DNA from: Billgrantia campisalis
Lineage (GTDB): Bacteria > Pseudomonadota > Gammaproteobacteria > Pseudomonadales > Halomonadaceae
Assembly (NCBI RefSeq): GCF_022341425.1
Contig: NZ_JABFUC010000005.1
Location: forward strand, 218,146-282,145
Direction of reading: 5' to 3'
DNA: 64,000 nt
Positions 44,664-52,997 of the stretch are shown piece after piece. Under the pieces are notes generated by a model, which worked only from the letters and a program-made list of their open reading frames with translations, was not told the origin of the DNA and did no database searches. Position numbers and translations under genes: made by a program. Numbering within the stretch: the stretch's first letter is position 1; every line of letters begins with the position of its first letter.

Positions 44664-45988
44664 GCAGGCTCCGCGTCCAGCGGTTCGAAGACAGCCTCGC
44701 TGGGGGCGCCGAAGCGCTGGTAGGCGATGCGCTCCTCGATGGGGTAGATCTCCCTTCCGGTCAAGGCACGGATGATGCAGGCGTTGCGGTAGGGCCCCAT
44801 GCCCAGATCCGGCGCCACCAGGCTGTGGGTGTGCAGCTCGGCATTCTGGACGAAGATCTCGCCGCGACCGCCGTCGATGTCGTAGAAGCGGCCCACGGCG
44901 TAGCGGCCGGCGTCGTCGAAGGCGATACGCGAGGTGATGGGCGCCAGGAAGTCCGGCATGTGATAGCGGTAGCCGGTGGCCATGATCAGCGCCGGGGTAC
45001 GATGGCGGAAGTGGCGCTGCTGCTCGGCGTGCCACAGGGTCAGCTCGTACTCGCCGCACTCGGCGTCATGGCGGCAGGTCTCAAGACGAGTGTTGGTGAG
45101 CAGCTCCGAGCGGACCTCACCGCCAAGTTCCTTGGCGTAACGCAGGTCGTAGATGGCGTCGATCAGCTCCAGGTTGATGCCCTTGTAGAGGCTCTTCTGG
45201 CGCTGCATCAGTGCGTTGCGGGTGGCCTCGGGCAGGGCGTGGAAATAGTCGATGTAGTCCGGCGAGGTCATCTCCAGGGTCAGCTTGCCGTACTCCAGCG
45301 GGAAAAAGCGCGGCGATCGGGTAATCCAGTCGAGCCGGTAGCCGAAGCGGTCGATATCGGCGAGCAGATCATGGTAGATCTCGGCGGCACTCTGGCCGCT
45401 GCCGATCAGGGTGATGGCCTCCTGGCGCTGCAGCTCGGCCTTGTGCTCAAGGTACTCGCTGGAGTGCAGCGGGCGCGGGTTTACGTTGCGGCAGCCCTCC
45501 GGCAGATAGGGCGTGGTACCGGTGCCGAGCACCAGGTGCCGGGCCAGGTGGACCCTTGCCTCGCCGCCATGGATGTCTCGGCAGCTCACCCGGTAGACGC
45601 CGGTGGCCTCATCAAAGTCGACCCGGGTCACTTCGGTGCCGAAGTGGATACTGTCGAGCTGCGCCGCCGCCCATTGGCAGTAGCGGTTGTATTCCCTGCG
45701 CAGCAGGAAGACGTTCTCGCGGATGTAGAAGTTGTATAGCCGGCCCTGCTGCTTCAGGTAGTTGAGCACGCTGAAGCGGCTGGTCGGGTCGGCCATGGTG
45801 ACCAGGTCCGACAGGAAGGGGGTCTGCAGGGTGGCGTCCTCCAGCAGCATGCCGGGGTGCCAGTCGAAGCCGTCGCGGCGCTCGAGGAAGAGGCCGTCGA
45901 GCTCCGCGATGGGATCGGTCAGGCAGGCCAGGCCCAGGTTGAAGGGGCCGAGGCCGATGGCGATAAAATCGTGCACTGTCTGTTGCAT
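44660..45988 (-). CDS. Lysine/ornithine-family amine N-monooxygenase (DesB/BibB-like)
   Basis: This 442-residue flavoenzyme hydroxylates a primary amine. It has the FAD-binding motif GLGPFNLGLA at the N-terminus, the DATLQTPFLSDLVTMADPTS substrate/flavin segment, the NADPH-binding GSGQSAAEIYHDL near residue 200 and the ATGYRYHMP region near residue 350. The IucD/DesB family acts on lysine, ornithine, cadaverine or putrescine. Because a decarboxylase gene comes first in the operon, the decarboxylated diamine is the likely substrate. It is placed between the decarboxylase (18-base gap) and the MFS gene (4-base overlap). Confidence 0.94.
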   Translation of the reverse strand: MQQTVHDFIAIGLGPFNLGLACLTDPIAELDGLFLERRDGFDWHPGMLLEDATLQTPFLSDLVTMADPTSRFSVLNYLKQQGRLYNFYIRENVFLLRREYNRYCQWAAAQLDSIHFGTEVTRVDFDEATGVYRVSCRDIHGGEARVHLARHLVLGTGTTPYLPEGCRNVNPRPLHSSEYLEHKAELQRQEAITLIGSGQSAAEIYHDLLADIDRFGYRLDWITRSPRFFPLEYGKLTLEMTSPDYIDYFHALPEATRNALMQRQKSLYKGINLELIDAIYDLRYAKELGGEVRSELLTNTRLETCRHDAECGEYELTLWHAEQQRHFRHRTPALIMATGYRYHMPDFLAPITSRIAFDDAGRYAVGRFYDIDGGRGEIFVQNAELHTHSLVAPDLGMGPYRNACIIRALTGREIYPIEERIAYQRFGAPSEAVFEPLDAEPA

Positions 45989-46006
45989 AGTGAGCTCTCG
46001 CTGGGG

Positions 46007-47560
46007 TCAGGAAGCAGCGGCACTTGCCGGGGCCTGGGCCGCACACCAGTCGCGGCCGTGTTGGACGATGCGCTCCACGATGGCGGTGAGGTCCTCGAGT
46101 CGGGTGTCCGGATTGAGCAGGGTGAACTTGAGGTAGCGACGTCCGCCGACCCGGGTAGCGGCGATCACCGCCTCGCCGTGGCGGGACAGCGCCGCGCGCA
46201 CGTAGGCGTTGAGCGCGTCGAGTTCGGTATCGCCCAGGCCCGCCGGGCGGTAGCGGAACACCAGGGTGCTCATGGGCGGGGCGAGCAGCAGCTCGATTTC
46301 CGGGTGGCGAGCCAGTTCGGCGTGGGCCTCGCCGGCCAGGTCGATGACTCGCTCGAACATCTCGCCCAGCGCCTCGGCGCCCATGATGCGCAGGGTCAGC
46401 CACAGTTTGAGGGCATCGAAGCGCTTGGTGGTCTGCAGGCTCTTGTTGACCTGGTCCGGAGTGCCGGCCTCGGCCTGGCACAGTGGGTTGAGGTAGTCGG
46501 CGTGATGGGTGACGTGGCGCAGGTCGCTGCGCCGGCGCACCAAGAAGGCGCTGCAGCTCACCGGCTGGAAGAAGGTCTTGTGGTAGTCGATGGTCACCGA
46601 GTCGGCGTGCTCGATGCCGGCCAGGCGGTGACGGTAGCGTCGCGAGCAGAGCAGGCCCCCACCGTAGGCGGCGTCCACGTGCAGCCAGATCCCGTGCTCG
46701 CGGCACAGCGCGGCGATCTCCTCAAGAGGGTCGATGCTGCCGAAGTCGGTGGTGCCCGCGGTGGCCACCACGGCGATGGGGATCAGGTCCATTGCCAGGC
46801 ACTCTTCCAGGCGCGCCTTGAGGGCAGCGGGATCCATGCGGTAGTGAGCATCGCAGGCCACCGGCATCACCGCCTGGTAGCCCAGGCCCAGGATCGCCGC
46901 CGACTTCTGCAGGCTGAAGTGGCTCACCGCCGAGCCGAGGATGCGCAGCCGGCGGTAGTCCGCGGGCAGGCCTGCATGCTTGTTGCCGCCGTGGTCCGAG
47001 AGGGAGGCGCCGTGGTGGTCCCGGGCGATCATCAGCGCCATCAGGTTCGACTGGGTGCCGCCGCTCGTGAAGACACCGTCGGCGTCCTGGCCCAGGCCGA
47101 TGCGATCGGCGGTCCAGTCGATCAGCGACTGTTCGATGAAGGTGCCACCGGCGCTTTGGTCGAAGGTGTCGAGCGAGGAGTTGATCGGCGAGAGGATCGC
47201 CTCGGCGAGGATGCCGGGCAACACGATGGGGCAGTTGAGGTGGGCCACGTAGCGCGGATGGTGGAAGTAAACGGCGTCGTCCAGGTAGACCCGCTCCAGC
47301 TCCTCCAAGGCGAGACGCAGCTCGCCGAGGGGCCTGTTCAGGTCAATGGTTGCGAAGAGTCCCTTGAGCTCCTCAGGGCATGCGCCGGTGAAGGGGCGGT
47401 CTACCTCGGCCACCTTGCATCGTACAAGATCGACGCAGCGGGTCGCTTGCTGCCAGTAGGCCTCGGCATGACGGGCATTGAACAGCTGGTCGGTTGCCAG
47501 GGGGGCGGGCCGGGTGCCCAGGGCGGTGCCTCTTTCCTTTTCCTCGAGCCGTGATCTCAT
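46007..47560 (-). CDS. PLP-dependent decarboxylase, siderophore pathway (DesA/BibA-like)
   Basis: This is a 517-residue group II (glutamate/DABA-decarboxylase-fold) enzyme. The PLP lysine is in TIDYHKTFFQP, the cofactor aspartate region is WLHVDAAYGGG, and the substrate/PLP loop is FTSGGTQSNLMAL. Members include L-2,4-diaminobutyrate decarboxylase and the lysine decarboxylases DesA/BibA. As the first gene of the NIS operon it probably forms cadaverine or putrescine for N-hydroxylation. Lysine versus ornithine preference cannot be told from sequence. A Fur-like site lies about 105 bases upstream. Confidence 0.92.
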   Translation of the reverse strand: MRSRLEEKERGTALGTRPAPLATDQLFNARHAEAYWQQATRCVDLVRCKVAEVDRPFTGACPEELKGLFATIDLNRPLGELRLALEELERVYLDDAVYFHHPRYVAHLNCPIVLPGILAEAILSPINSSLDTFDQSAGGTFIEQSLIDWTADRIGLGQDADGVFTSGGTQSNLMALMIARDHHGASLSDHGGNKHAGLPADYRRLRILGSAVSHFSLQKSAAILGLGYQAVMPVACDAHYRMDPAALKARLEECLAMDLIPIAVVATAGTTDFGSIDPLEEIAALCREHGIWLHVDAAYGGGLLCSRRYRHRLAGIEHADSVTIDYHKTFFQPVSCSAFLVRRRSDLRHVTHHADYLNPLCQAEAGTPDQVNKSLQTTKRFDALKLWLTLRIMGAEALGEMFERVIDLAGEAHAELARHPEIELLLAPPMSTLVFRYRPAGLGDTELDALNAYVRAALSRHGEAVIAATRVGGRRYLKFTLLNPDTRLEDLTAIVERIVQHGRDWCAAQAPASAAAS

Positions 47561-47868
47561 GGTGTCACCTTGTGTGTTCGCCGCTGCCGTCGCGGGGATG
47601 GCCGCGGCATCTCGGGGGAGACCGTGCGCCGCCGGGCGTACGACCCGGGTGGCACATGGCAGGAGTTAATGATAATGCGAATCTTTATTGTTTAATGAGT
47701 GTGGCACAAGGGATAACGAAGGCGGGCGGCGGTTCTGAACCCGAGAGGCGAGTTTTTTTCAGCAGGTGATTAAATAAAGGAGGGAGCCTCGACGAACGCC
47801 ACGAGCGTCACGCCTGCGAGACGCCCTTCACGATCCTCGGCATCACTGCGACCTGATCATGCCCCGAC
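47561..47868. other. Intergenic region upstream of the siderophore operon
   Basis: This gap of about 308 bases has no convincing gene. A low-GC patch at 47660-47700 holds the Fur-like site, a natural place for the operon promoter. The part near 47720-47800 is mixed sequence with a run of T residues (47754-47759) but no clear hairpin. Confidence 0.5.
47665..47690. promoter_or_regulatory. Weak Fur-like site before the siderophore biosynthesis operon
   Basis: GTTAATGATAATGCGAATC matches 13 of 19 classical positions, with an intact NAATGATAAT half-site and a degenerate right half, then an AT-rich run. It is weaker than the two other Fur boxes of the locus but correctly placed for the decarboxylase promoter. 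Confidence 0.5.
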
Positions 47869-48369
47869 TCAGCGCCTCGCCAGCAAGGCATCCAGGCTGA
47901 CTGGCACCTCGTCGCCGATCCGCTCGTAGCCGAGCAGCAGCATCACCGAGCGCAGGGTGGGGTCGGCCATCAGCTCGCGGCCGTCCAGCGCCACGCGCTC
48001 GGCGTTGGTGACCCGCACCCGCTCCGGTGACTCTCGAGTGAAGCGCACCGCCAGGGGCTCGCTGCGGGTGGCGTTGCCGGTCTGCACCGAGAGCATCAGC
48101 ACCTCCACCAGCGACTCGCCCACGGCCATCGCCTCCAGGCGCTCCGGCGGGAAGCGGGTGGTCAGGGTGGCCATGGGGCGCTCGGTGAAGCCCGAGAGCC
48201 ACCAGGGCGGCAGCGGCCCCAGGCCCTCGATCACGTCGCTCTGATTCAGGTGCAGTGGCGGATCTCCAGAAGGGGCGGGCCCAAGGAAGACCACGGCCAC
48301 GGGAGGAAGTGCCCCGTCGCAAAGGTGCAGCAGGGAAGGGCCCTCGGCTATGGCCTCCTTCATCACCAT
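47869..48369 (-). CDS. Hypothetical cytoplasmic protein
   Basis: This is a 166-residue protein that I do not recognise. It has no signal peptide or membrane helix. Base composition and codon use match the host genes, and the overlapping frames look worse, so it is probably real. Visible features are PLPPWWLSGFTERPMATLTTRFPPERLEAM in the middle and a helical C-terminus (TLRSVMLLLGYERIGDEVPVSLDALLAR). A TATGAT -10-like hexamer lies only 5 bases before the ATG, hinting at a leaderless mRNA, but the -35 is poor. It is divergent from the tRNA gene. Confidence 0.65.
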   Translation of the reverse strand: MVMKEAIAEGPSLLHLCDGALPPVAVVFLGPAPSGDPPLHLNQSDVIEGLGPLPPWWLSGFTERPMATLTTRFPPERLEAMAVGESLVEVLMLSVQTGNATRSEPLAVRFTRESPERVRVTNAERVALDGRELMADPTLRSVMLLLGYERIGDEVPVSLDALLARR

Positions 48370-48411
48370 TCGCTATCATACCCCGGCGCCTTGGCGTACC
48401 TTCCTCTGAAA

Positions 48412-48488
<77 letters not shown>

Positions 48489-48599
48489 AAGCGCAGCAAC
48501 CGACAGGCAGCTGCATTTCTGCCCACCATGGCCTAGATTTGTGTGTGGTGCACATCGGGTAAGACACCTTCCATGTGCATGTGTCGGAAGGACTTGGTG

Positions 48600-49190
48600 A
48601 TGACCCGTAAAGAACATGTAGCAACTTGCTGGATCGTTGCCGGTCCGAACGGAGCTGGCAAGACCACCTTTGCGCTGAACTATCTGCCCCAAGTAGCTAG
48701 CTGCTCTCGTTTCATCAATGCTGACCTGATTGCTGCAGGCCTCTCGCCACTTGCTCCAGAGAGAGAGCTCTTGGCGGCTAGCCGTATCTTCCTGCGAGAA
48801 ATTGAAGAAGCGATTTCCGACCAGGAAGACTTTGCCTTTGAAACGACTCTGGCCGGGCGGGGCTACTCCACGCTGGTCAAGCGCCTCCTGTCTGCAAGCT
48901 GGAAAGTCGAGCTTGTTTATCTGGCCTTGCCAACAGTGGAAATGTCGCGATTACGCGTTGCTGAACGGGTCTCTCATGGCGGTCACAATATTCCGCTCAA
49001 AGACATACAGCGCCGATTTCCTCGTAGCCTTCATAATCTGCTGACGCTTTATGCGCCATTGGTCAGCCATGCTCGCTGCTTCATGAATGACGGTGGCACG
49101 CCGGAACCCGTATTCGAGCAGCACGGACCAGAACGACAGATTCTCAATGACTCGTTGTTTGAGACGCTTTCCAAGGAGTCACGACCATGA
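48600..49190 (+). CDS. Zeta-toxin-like AAA ATPase (COG4185 type)
   Basis: This is a 196-residue cytoplasmic P-loop protein from the ATG at 48600 (GGAAGGA before it). It has Walker A ([17 protein letters not shown]), [13 protein letters not shown], a lid-type [12 protein letters not shown] and arginine-rich [20 protein letters not shown]. This matches the predicted zeta-toxin-like kinases of COG4185. In zeta toxins such a fold phosphorylates UDP-activated sugars; toxicity here is unproven. The stop overlaps the small downstream gene by four bases (ATGA), typical of a toxin-antitoxin pair. It lies within the first att-flanked islet and has lower GC than its neighbours. Confidence 0.85.
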   Translation: MTRKEHVATCWIVAGPNGAGKTTFALNYLPQVASCSRFINADLIAAGLSPLAPERELLAASRIFLREIEEAISDQEDFAFETTLAGRGYSTLVKRLLSASWKVELVYLALPTVEMSRLRVAERVSHGGHNIPLKDIQRRFPRSLHNLLTLYAPLVSHARCFMNDGGTPEPVFEQHGPERQILNDSLFETLSKESRP

Positions 49191-49378
49191 CCCAGCTCTC
49201 CCCCGATACCCAGGAAATGCTGGATAGCCTGCGTGCCGCTGTGGCCGAGACCCTCGAGCGCAAGCGTCGACTTGGCCACTATGCAGTCATCTGGCAGGAC
49301 GGCAAGCCGGTACTGGTTGGCGAGGACGCCCCCGAGCAGCCTTATCAACAGCCGTCGGACGATCAGAAACCGAATTGA
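49187..49378 (+). CDS. Small partner protein of the zeta-like ATPase (possible antitoxin)
   Basis: This is a 63-residue protein coupled to the ATPase by a four-base overlap. The N-terminal helix ([21 protein letters not shown]) and the [20 protein letters not shown] strand segment are typical of the short proteins that accompany COG4185 ATPases; the family role as antitoxin is an inference. A second, broken copy starts at 52839, beside the complete hsdM. Confidence 0.75.
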   Translation: MTQLSPDTQEMLDSLRAAVAETLERKRRLGHYAVIWQDGKPVLVGEDAPEQPYQQPSDDQKPN

Positions 49379-49493
49379 GGCCTTGTGGCGCCGGATGACC
49401 TTGCAGGCGCCCTCGGCGACTTCGTGACCTACTCTCCGTTGTGTTTGATGGCCCTCATCCACACCATCAGCACCAAGAACGCGGGGAAGCATC

Positions 49494-49673
49494 GTGAACA
49501 CGGAGAGTCACACTCAGCTGGCGGCCTTCATCTGGTCCGTGGCGGACCTGCTGCGCGGCGATTTCAAACAGTCCCAGTATGGCCGCATTATCCTGCCCTT
49601 TACCTTGCTGAGGCGCCTGGAGTGCGTGTTGGAACCGACCAAGGCCGAGGCGGTGCGCGAGACGCTGCTGCTG
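49494..49673 (+). pseudogene. Truncated 5' end of hsdM
   Basis: From the GTG at 49494 the frame matches the first part of the complete HsdM at 52994 ([20 protein letters not shown] and on), then lacks 13 codons ([13 protein letters not shown] in the complete copy) and ends after EAVRE-LLL. About 200 bases (49447-49646) match 52947-53146 with roughly ten differences by eye, at an exact offset of 3,500 bases. The other about 590 codons are missing. It is fused in frame to transposase-like sequence. Confidence 0.85.
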
Positions 49674-49805
49674 ACTATCGAGACCGTAACAAAGCGCTTC
49701 AATGTGCGGCGTGTCGTGCTGGTAGCGGACCGTGGCTTGTTGTCCCTGGATAACCTGGAAGCCTTGTCCGCCGTACGGATCGAGGGGCGTCCCGTCAGCT
49801 ATTGA
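49674..49805 (+). pseudogene. Transposase fragment (IS1634/IS4-like)
   Basis: About 44 codons read [29 protein letters not shown]. This resembles the middle of IS1634-type DDE transposases, where the aspartate of VADRG is a catalytic residue. Nothing of the rest of the element remains. It continues the truncated hsdM frame to a TGA-independent stop at 49805, so the two pieces were joined by recombination or imprecise excision. Confidence 0.65.
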
Positions 49806-49835
49806 ATACACGTTGTATTGGTGAGTCTGGCTGGC

Positions 49836-49880
49836 CTCATAATCCCTTGGTCGCTGGTTCGAGTCCAGCTGGGCCCACCA
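49836..49880 (+). repeat. att-type direct repeat of the tRNA-Ile2 3' end (copy 2)
   Basis: Forty-five bases are identical to 48444-48488, from the anticodon loop to the CCA end. Upstream sequence does not resemble the 5' half of a tRNA, so this is not a tRNA gene. It ends islet 1 and starts islet 2. Confidence 0.93.
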
Positions 49881-50023
49881 GCATTTCCTAACCTGCCGTT
49901 GCGGCAGGCTGCCTACCGGACTGCTGTTGCTGAGACATACGGGCTGGTTCCGTCGTGAAATCCGCAGGCCAGCGTAGGGGTAGGCTCCTTCGAGACATGA
50001 CGCGCCGGAATCATCGCGCGCCG

Positions 50024-51457
50024 TCACAACGATTTGAGATATTCGAGCACTGCGCGACGCTCCTGCTCGCTCAGGGCGTCACCGAAGTAATGGCCGCCGT
50101 TGTCGTAGCCAGGCAGCGTTGTGTCGTAGATATGGACCCGCTCGGCCGGGGCGGCGGCATCCTTGCCGGCCTCCAGCACCTCGTGGCGCCAGCCCATCGC
50201 CTCCGCGTCATACTCCCGCGTCTCGGCATGGCGCCAGTAGCGGGGGCGCAGCCGGCTGTCGAGCAGCGCCGCGAGGCTCGGCACCGAGCCGTTGTGCAGA
50301 TAGGGCGCCACCGCCCAGATCCCGTCCAGGGGCGGGGCGATGTATCCCGCCGCCGGCGCCGCCCGCACGGTGCCGCCATGCGGCGAGCGCTCCACCCATT
50401 CGTAGAAACGGTCGAGGCTGCCGTCGGTCATGGTCGCGGCATAGAGCGGATCGGTCCCGATCTGGTCGAGCGGGATGACCCGATTGGGATAGCGGGGGGC
50501 TTCGCCATAGGTGCCGTGGCAGCTCGCGCAATTCGCCTCGAATAGGGGCCGCCCCTCGGCGGCGAGCGCCTCGTCAATTTCGCCCGGAAAGGCGGGAGGC
50601 GCGAGGCTTTCGAGATAGGCGCGTATGTCCGGGGCATAGGCGTCGATCTCGCGCAACTCCTCCACCCTGTCGGCGCAGAGGAGTGATGCGAACAGCATGT
50701 AGCGCGAATGGTCGCCCCGGCCGATGGTGGTGTAGAACATGGCGTTCTTCTTGCCCATCCACCACCAGGGCGGGGTGCGAAGCGGCACCGGCGTCTCGGG
50801 CGGCGGTTCCAGCAGCGGGGTGTCGGACCAGGCCATCGTGCGCGGGTCGCGATGCGCCATCAGCGCCCAGCTGAGGTTGGTGGCCGGATTCATGCCGATG
50901 GTGTCGGTCCGGATATAGGGCGCGATGCCCTCGATCCGGTCGGCCCAGTGCTGCCAGGCGGCGGTTTGTGCCGGGCCACGCACGTAGCGACCCACCTGGT
51001 TGACCAGGTTGCGCGGGTCCCCGGTGAAATCGGCGAGTGCATCGCCCAGCCCGACCACCACCTCATCCTCGATCCGTGCCGCATGGCAGACCAGGCAGTT
51101 GTTCGAGACGATCTCGACGCCGTCGGCATTGACGTGGGCGGTGAGGAAATAGGGCAGCTCGGCATTACGGCCTTCACGACCGGGCAGCAGGTCGGCCGGA
51201 TCGGTTTCGGGCGCCAGACGGCGCCAGGCCTCGTGCGGCATGCCGCAGCTGACATAGGCTTCGTTGACCAGCGCATGGTAACCCGCCGCCGGATCGCCCG
51301 GACGCTGCTCGGTCGCCGGAACCTCCCCGGTGGGCGAGCGGTGCCGCTCCGGATCGGCACCGGGTGAGGAAGGCAGAAATCCGCCCAGCCAGGCAATCGC
51401 CAACCCCACGACAGCCAGGGTGACGACGGTGCCACCTATCAGGATCCGCTGCTTCAT
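50024..51457 (-). CDS. Di-heme c-type cytochrome, RoxA/cytochrome-peroxidase-like
   Basis: This is a 477-residue periplasmic protein with an N-terminal signal-anchor helix (about 6-27). It has two covalent heme c motifs, CLVCH (121-125) and CASCH (310-314). The stretch TPPWWWMGKKNAMFYTT and the C-terminal YIAPPLDGIWAVAPYLHNGSVPSLAALLD resemble the large di-heme family that includes bacterial cytochrome c peroxidases and the rubber oxygenase RoxA, but it is shorter than RoxA. The substrate is unknown: peroxide reduction or oxidation of an organic compound are the options. It follows an AttH-like gene after 16 bases; both are cargo of islet 2. Confidence 0.8.
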   Translation of the reverse strand: MKQRILIGGTVVTLAVVGLAIAWLGGFLPSSPGADPERHRSPTGEVPATEQRPGDPAAGYHALVNEAYVSCGMPHEAWRRLAPETDPADLLPGREGRNAELPYFLTAHVNADGVEIVSNNCLVCHAARIEDEVVVGLGDALADFTGDPRNLVNQVGRYVRGPAQTAAWQHWADRIEGIAPYIRTDTIGMNPATNLSWALMAHRDPRTMAWSDTPLLEPPPETPVPLRTPPWWWMGKKNAMFYTTIGRGDHSRYMLFASLLCADRVEELREIDAYAPDIRAYLESLAPPAFPGEIDEALAAEGRPLFEANCASCHGTYGEAPRYPNRVIPLDQIGTDPLYAATMTDGSLDRFYEWVERSPHGGTVRAAPAAGYIAPPLDGIWAVAPYLHNGSVPSLAALLDSRLRPRYWRHAETREYDAEAMGWRHEVLEAGKDAAAPAERVHIYDTTLPGYDNGGHYFGDALSEQERRAVLEYLKSL

Positions 51458-51473
51458 GGCGCTCTCCCCGTCA

Positions 51474-52613
51474 TCAATTCCCGTATCCCGTCAGCTGCAA
51501 GGTCCCCAGCCCGGAGACCGGCCGATCGCCATGTTGTCCTTCCGCCTGTACCAGACCCGACCAGACCCTGACCATGAAGGCATGCTCCTGCGCATCCATG
51601 ACCGGCGTGATGGCGAGTTGCAGGTCTCCCAGCCGCAGCTCCCAGTCCACAGGCCAGGCGGCCTCGGCTCCCTGCCAGCGGCGCGTCAGTTCCAGTTGCG
51701 CTGCGTCGTCGTCGAAGGCGGCGACGCTGCCATCCGCATCGATCAGGAGCGCCTCCACCGTCGGTGTGCCCGCCCCGTCGAGGCGGCGCGACCGGACGAC
51801 CGAAAGCTCCGACCCGTCGTCGAGCTGCACTTGCAGCCGGTCCGATGCCACGGGCGTGCCGCCGGGGATCGGCAGCTCGCCCCACAGATGCTCGAACCAT
51901 ACGGTACCGGAAACCGACCGCTGGTCCTCCTGCGTCCCGACGGTGCCTTCGGCGCGCAGTCGGCTGAAAGCGTAGCCGCGGAAGGGTAGCGCGTCGCTGT
52001 CGACCCGAAGGGGGGCCTTTTCGGGCGTCAGCTCCAGCTCGACCCGGATATCGCCCGGACCCGTGTTCAGGGTCCACTGGCCCGAATTTTCCTGAGCCGG
52101 AAAGTCGAGCGACCAGCTGTCGAGGCGAAGCTCCCCGCGGTTCGCGTCATATCCTGCAAGGCCCGCCATGCCGCGACCGAATCGCTCCTGGGCGACGATG
52201 GCCGCGTCAGCCGCCTCGACCAGCACGACGTGGCCGCGATAGAGCTCACGCGCCTCCCAGGACGAGGTCGGCGGCGGCGCATCGGGACCGGCGAGACCGA
52301 TGCGAAACAGCATGAACTGGACGCCGACGGGTTGGCCATCGTCATCTGCAAGGTGCGCCGACACTTGCCATAGCTCCGTGCGGGCTTCGGAATGCACCCC
52401 ATGATCCGCCGGAAGCGCCAGTTCCCACGCATCCGCCAGCCGGTCGAATCCATCCACCGCGATGTCCGCTGCAGCCGAGATCCAGTCGGATCCCTGCGAT
52501 GGCGCAGAGGGGGGCGGCTCGGAGCTCCTCGGTGCAGCGAGAAAGTAGGATACGGCAGCTGCGAAAATCGCTGTCACCACTGCGACAACGCCCCAGCTGC
52601 GACGTGTCACCAT
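51474..52613 (-). CDS. AttH/CrtC-fold secreted protein (lipocalin-like, carotenoid 1,2-hydratase superfamily)
   Basis: This 379-residue protein has one N-terminal membrane or signal helix (about 7-26) without a lipobox. The first domain shows the AttH/CrtC pattern in ADHGVHSEARTELWQVSAHLADD and VGVQFMLFRIGL (HxE..TE.W..t.hL..g...gfq..fFr). The second half has GTVWFEHLWGELPIP, typical of COG5621 predicted secreted hydrolases. Members hydrate carotenoid double bonds or act on unknown lipids. Pairing with a di-heme oxygenase-like cytochrome suggests a two-step reaction on a hydrophobic substrate, which is inference. Confidence 0.75.
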   Translation of the reverse strand: MVTRRSWGVVAVVTAIFAAAVSYFLAAPRSSEPPPSAPSQGSDWISAAADIAVDGFDRLADAWELALPADHGVHSEARTELWQVSAHLADDDGQPVGVQFMLFRIGLAGPDAPPPTSSWEARELYRGHVVLVEAADAAIVAQERFGRGMAGLAGYDANRGELRLDSWSLDFPAQENSGQWTLNTGPGDIRVELELTPEKAPLRVDSDALPFRGYAFSRLRAEGTVGTQEDQRSVSGTVWFEHLWGELPIPGGTPVASDRLQVQLDDGSELSVVRSRRLDGAGTPTVEALLIDADGSVAAFDDDAAQLELTRRWQGAEAAWPVDWELRLGDLQLAITPVMDAQEHAFMVRVWSGLVQAEGQHGDRPVSGLGTLQLTGYGN

Positions 52614-52766
52614 CTTCGTTCACTCCTTCGTCTTCCGAGACCTCGCCAGATCCGGTGTCGGCCTTCCCCTGCATTTCGCTAAGGTGCTGTCACGTAGATA
52701 TTTTTGCCTTTCGCACCTGGCGCTTGCCTATCCTTGAATGTATTGGGTTTACCGCGTTGCGTGCAA

Positions 52767-52812
52767 ACTCATAATCCCTTGGTCGATGGTTCGAGTCCAG
52801 TTGGGCCCACCA
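52767..52812 (+). repeat. att-type direct repeat of the tRNA-Ile2 3' end (copy 3)
   Basis: Forty-six bases match 48443-48488 with two substitutions (one in the variable/T-arm region, one in the T-arm 3' side). No 5' tRNA half precedes it. It ends islet 2 and borders the restriction-modification region. The divergence marks it as older than copy 2 or derived from another strain. Confidence 0.9.
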
Positions 52813-52838
52813 ATGAATACCACGGCGAAGCCACGACC

Positions 52839-52997
52839 ATGACCCAGCTCACCCCCGATACCCAGGAAATGCTGGATAGCCTGCGTGCCACCGTGGCCGA
52901 GACTCTCGAGCGTAAGCGTCTTCGTGGCTACTCCCTCGCTGTGTATGATGGCCCTCATCCACACCATCAGCACCAAGAATGCGGGGAAGCATCGTGA
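52839..52997 (+). pseudogene. Deleted copy of the zeta-partner (antitoxin-like) gene
   Basis: The first 28 codons match the gene at 49187 ([17 protein letters not shown]), then about 150 bases of the original are missing and the frame runs into the sequence that precedes hsdM, ending at 52997 over the hsdM GTG start. The conserved [14 protein letters not shown] segment is lost, and no zeta-like gene is beside it. It is a remnant of an older copy of the islet 1 arrangement. Confidence 0.8.

Noticed and set aside
49836..52812. Two additional tRNA genes at the copies of the tRNA-Ile2 3' end
   Set aside because: Only the 3' half is present at 49836 and 52767; there is no acceptor 5' strand or D-arm, so neither can fold as a tRNA.
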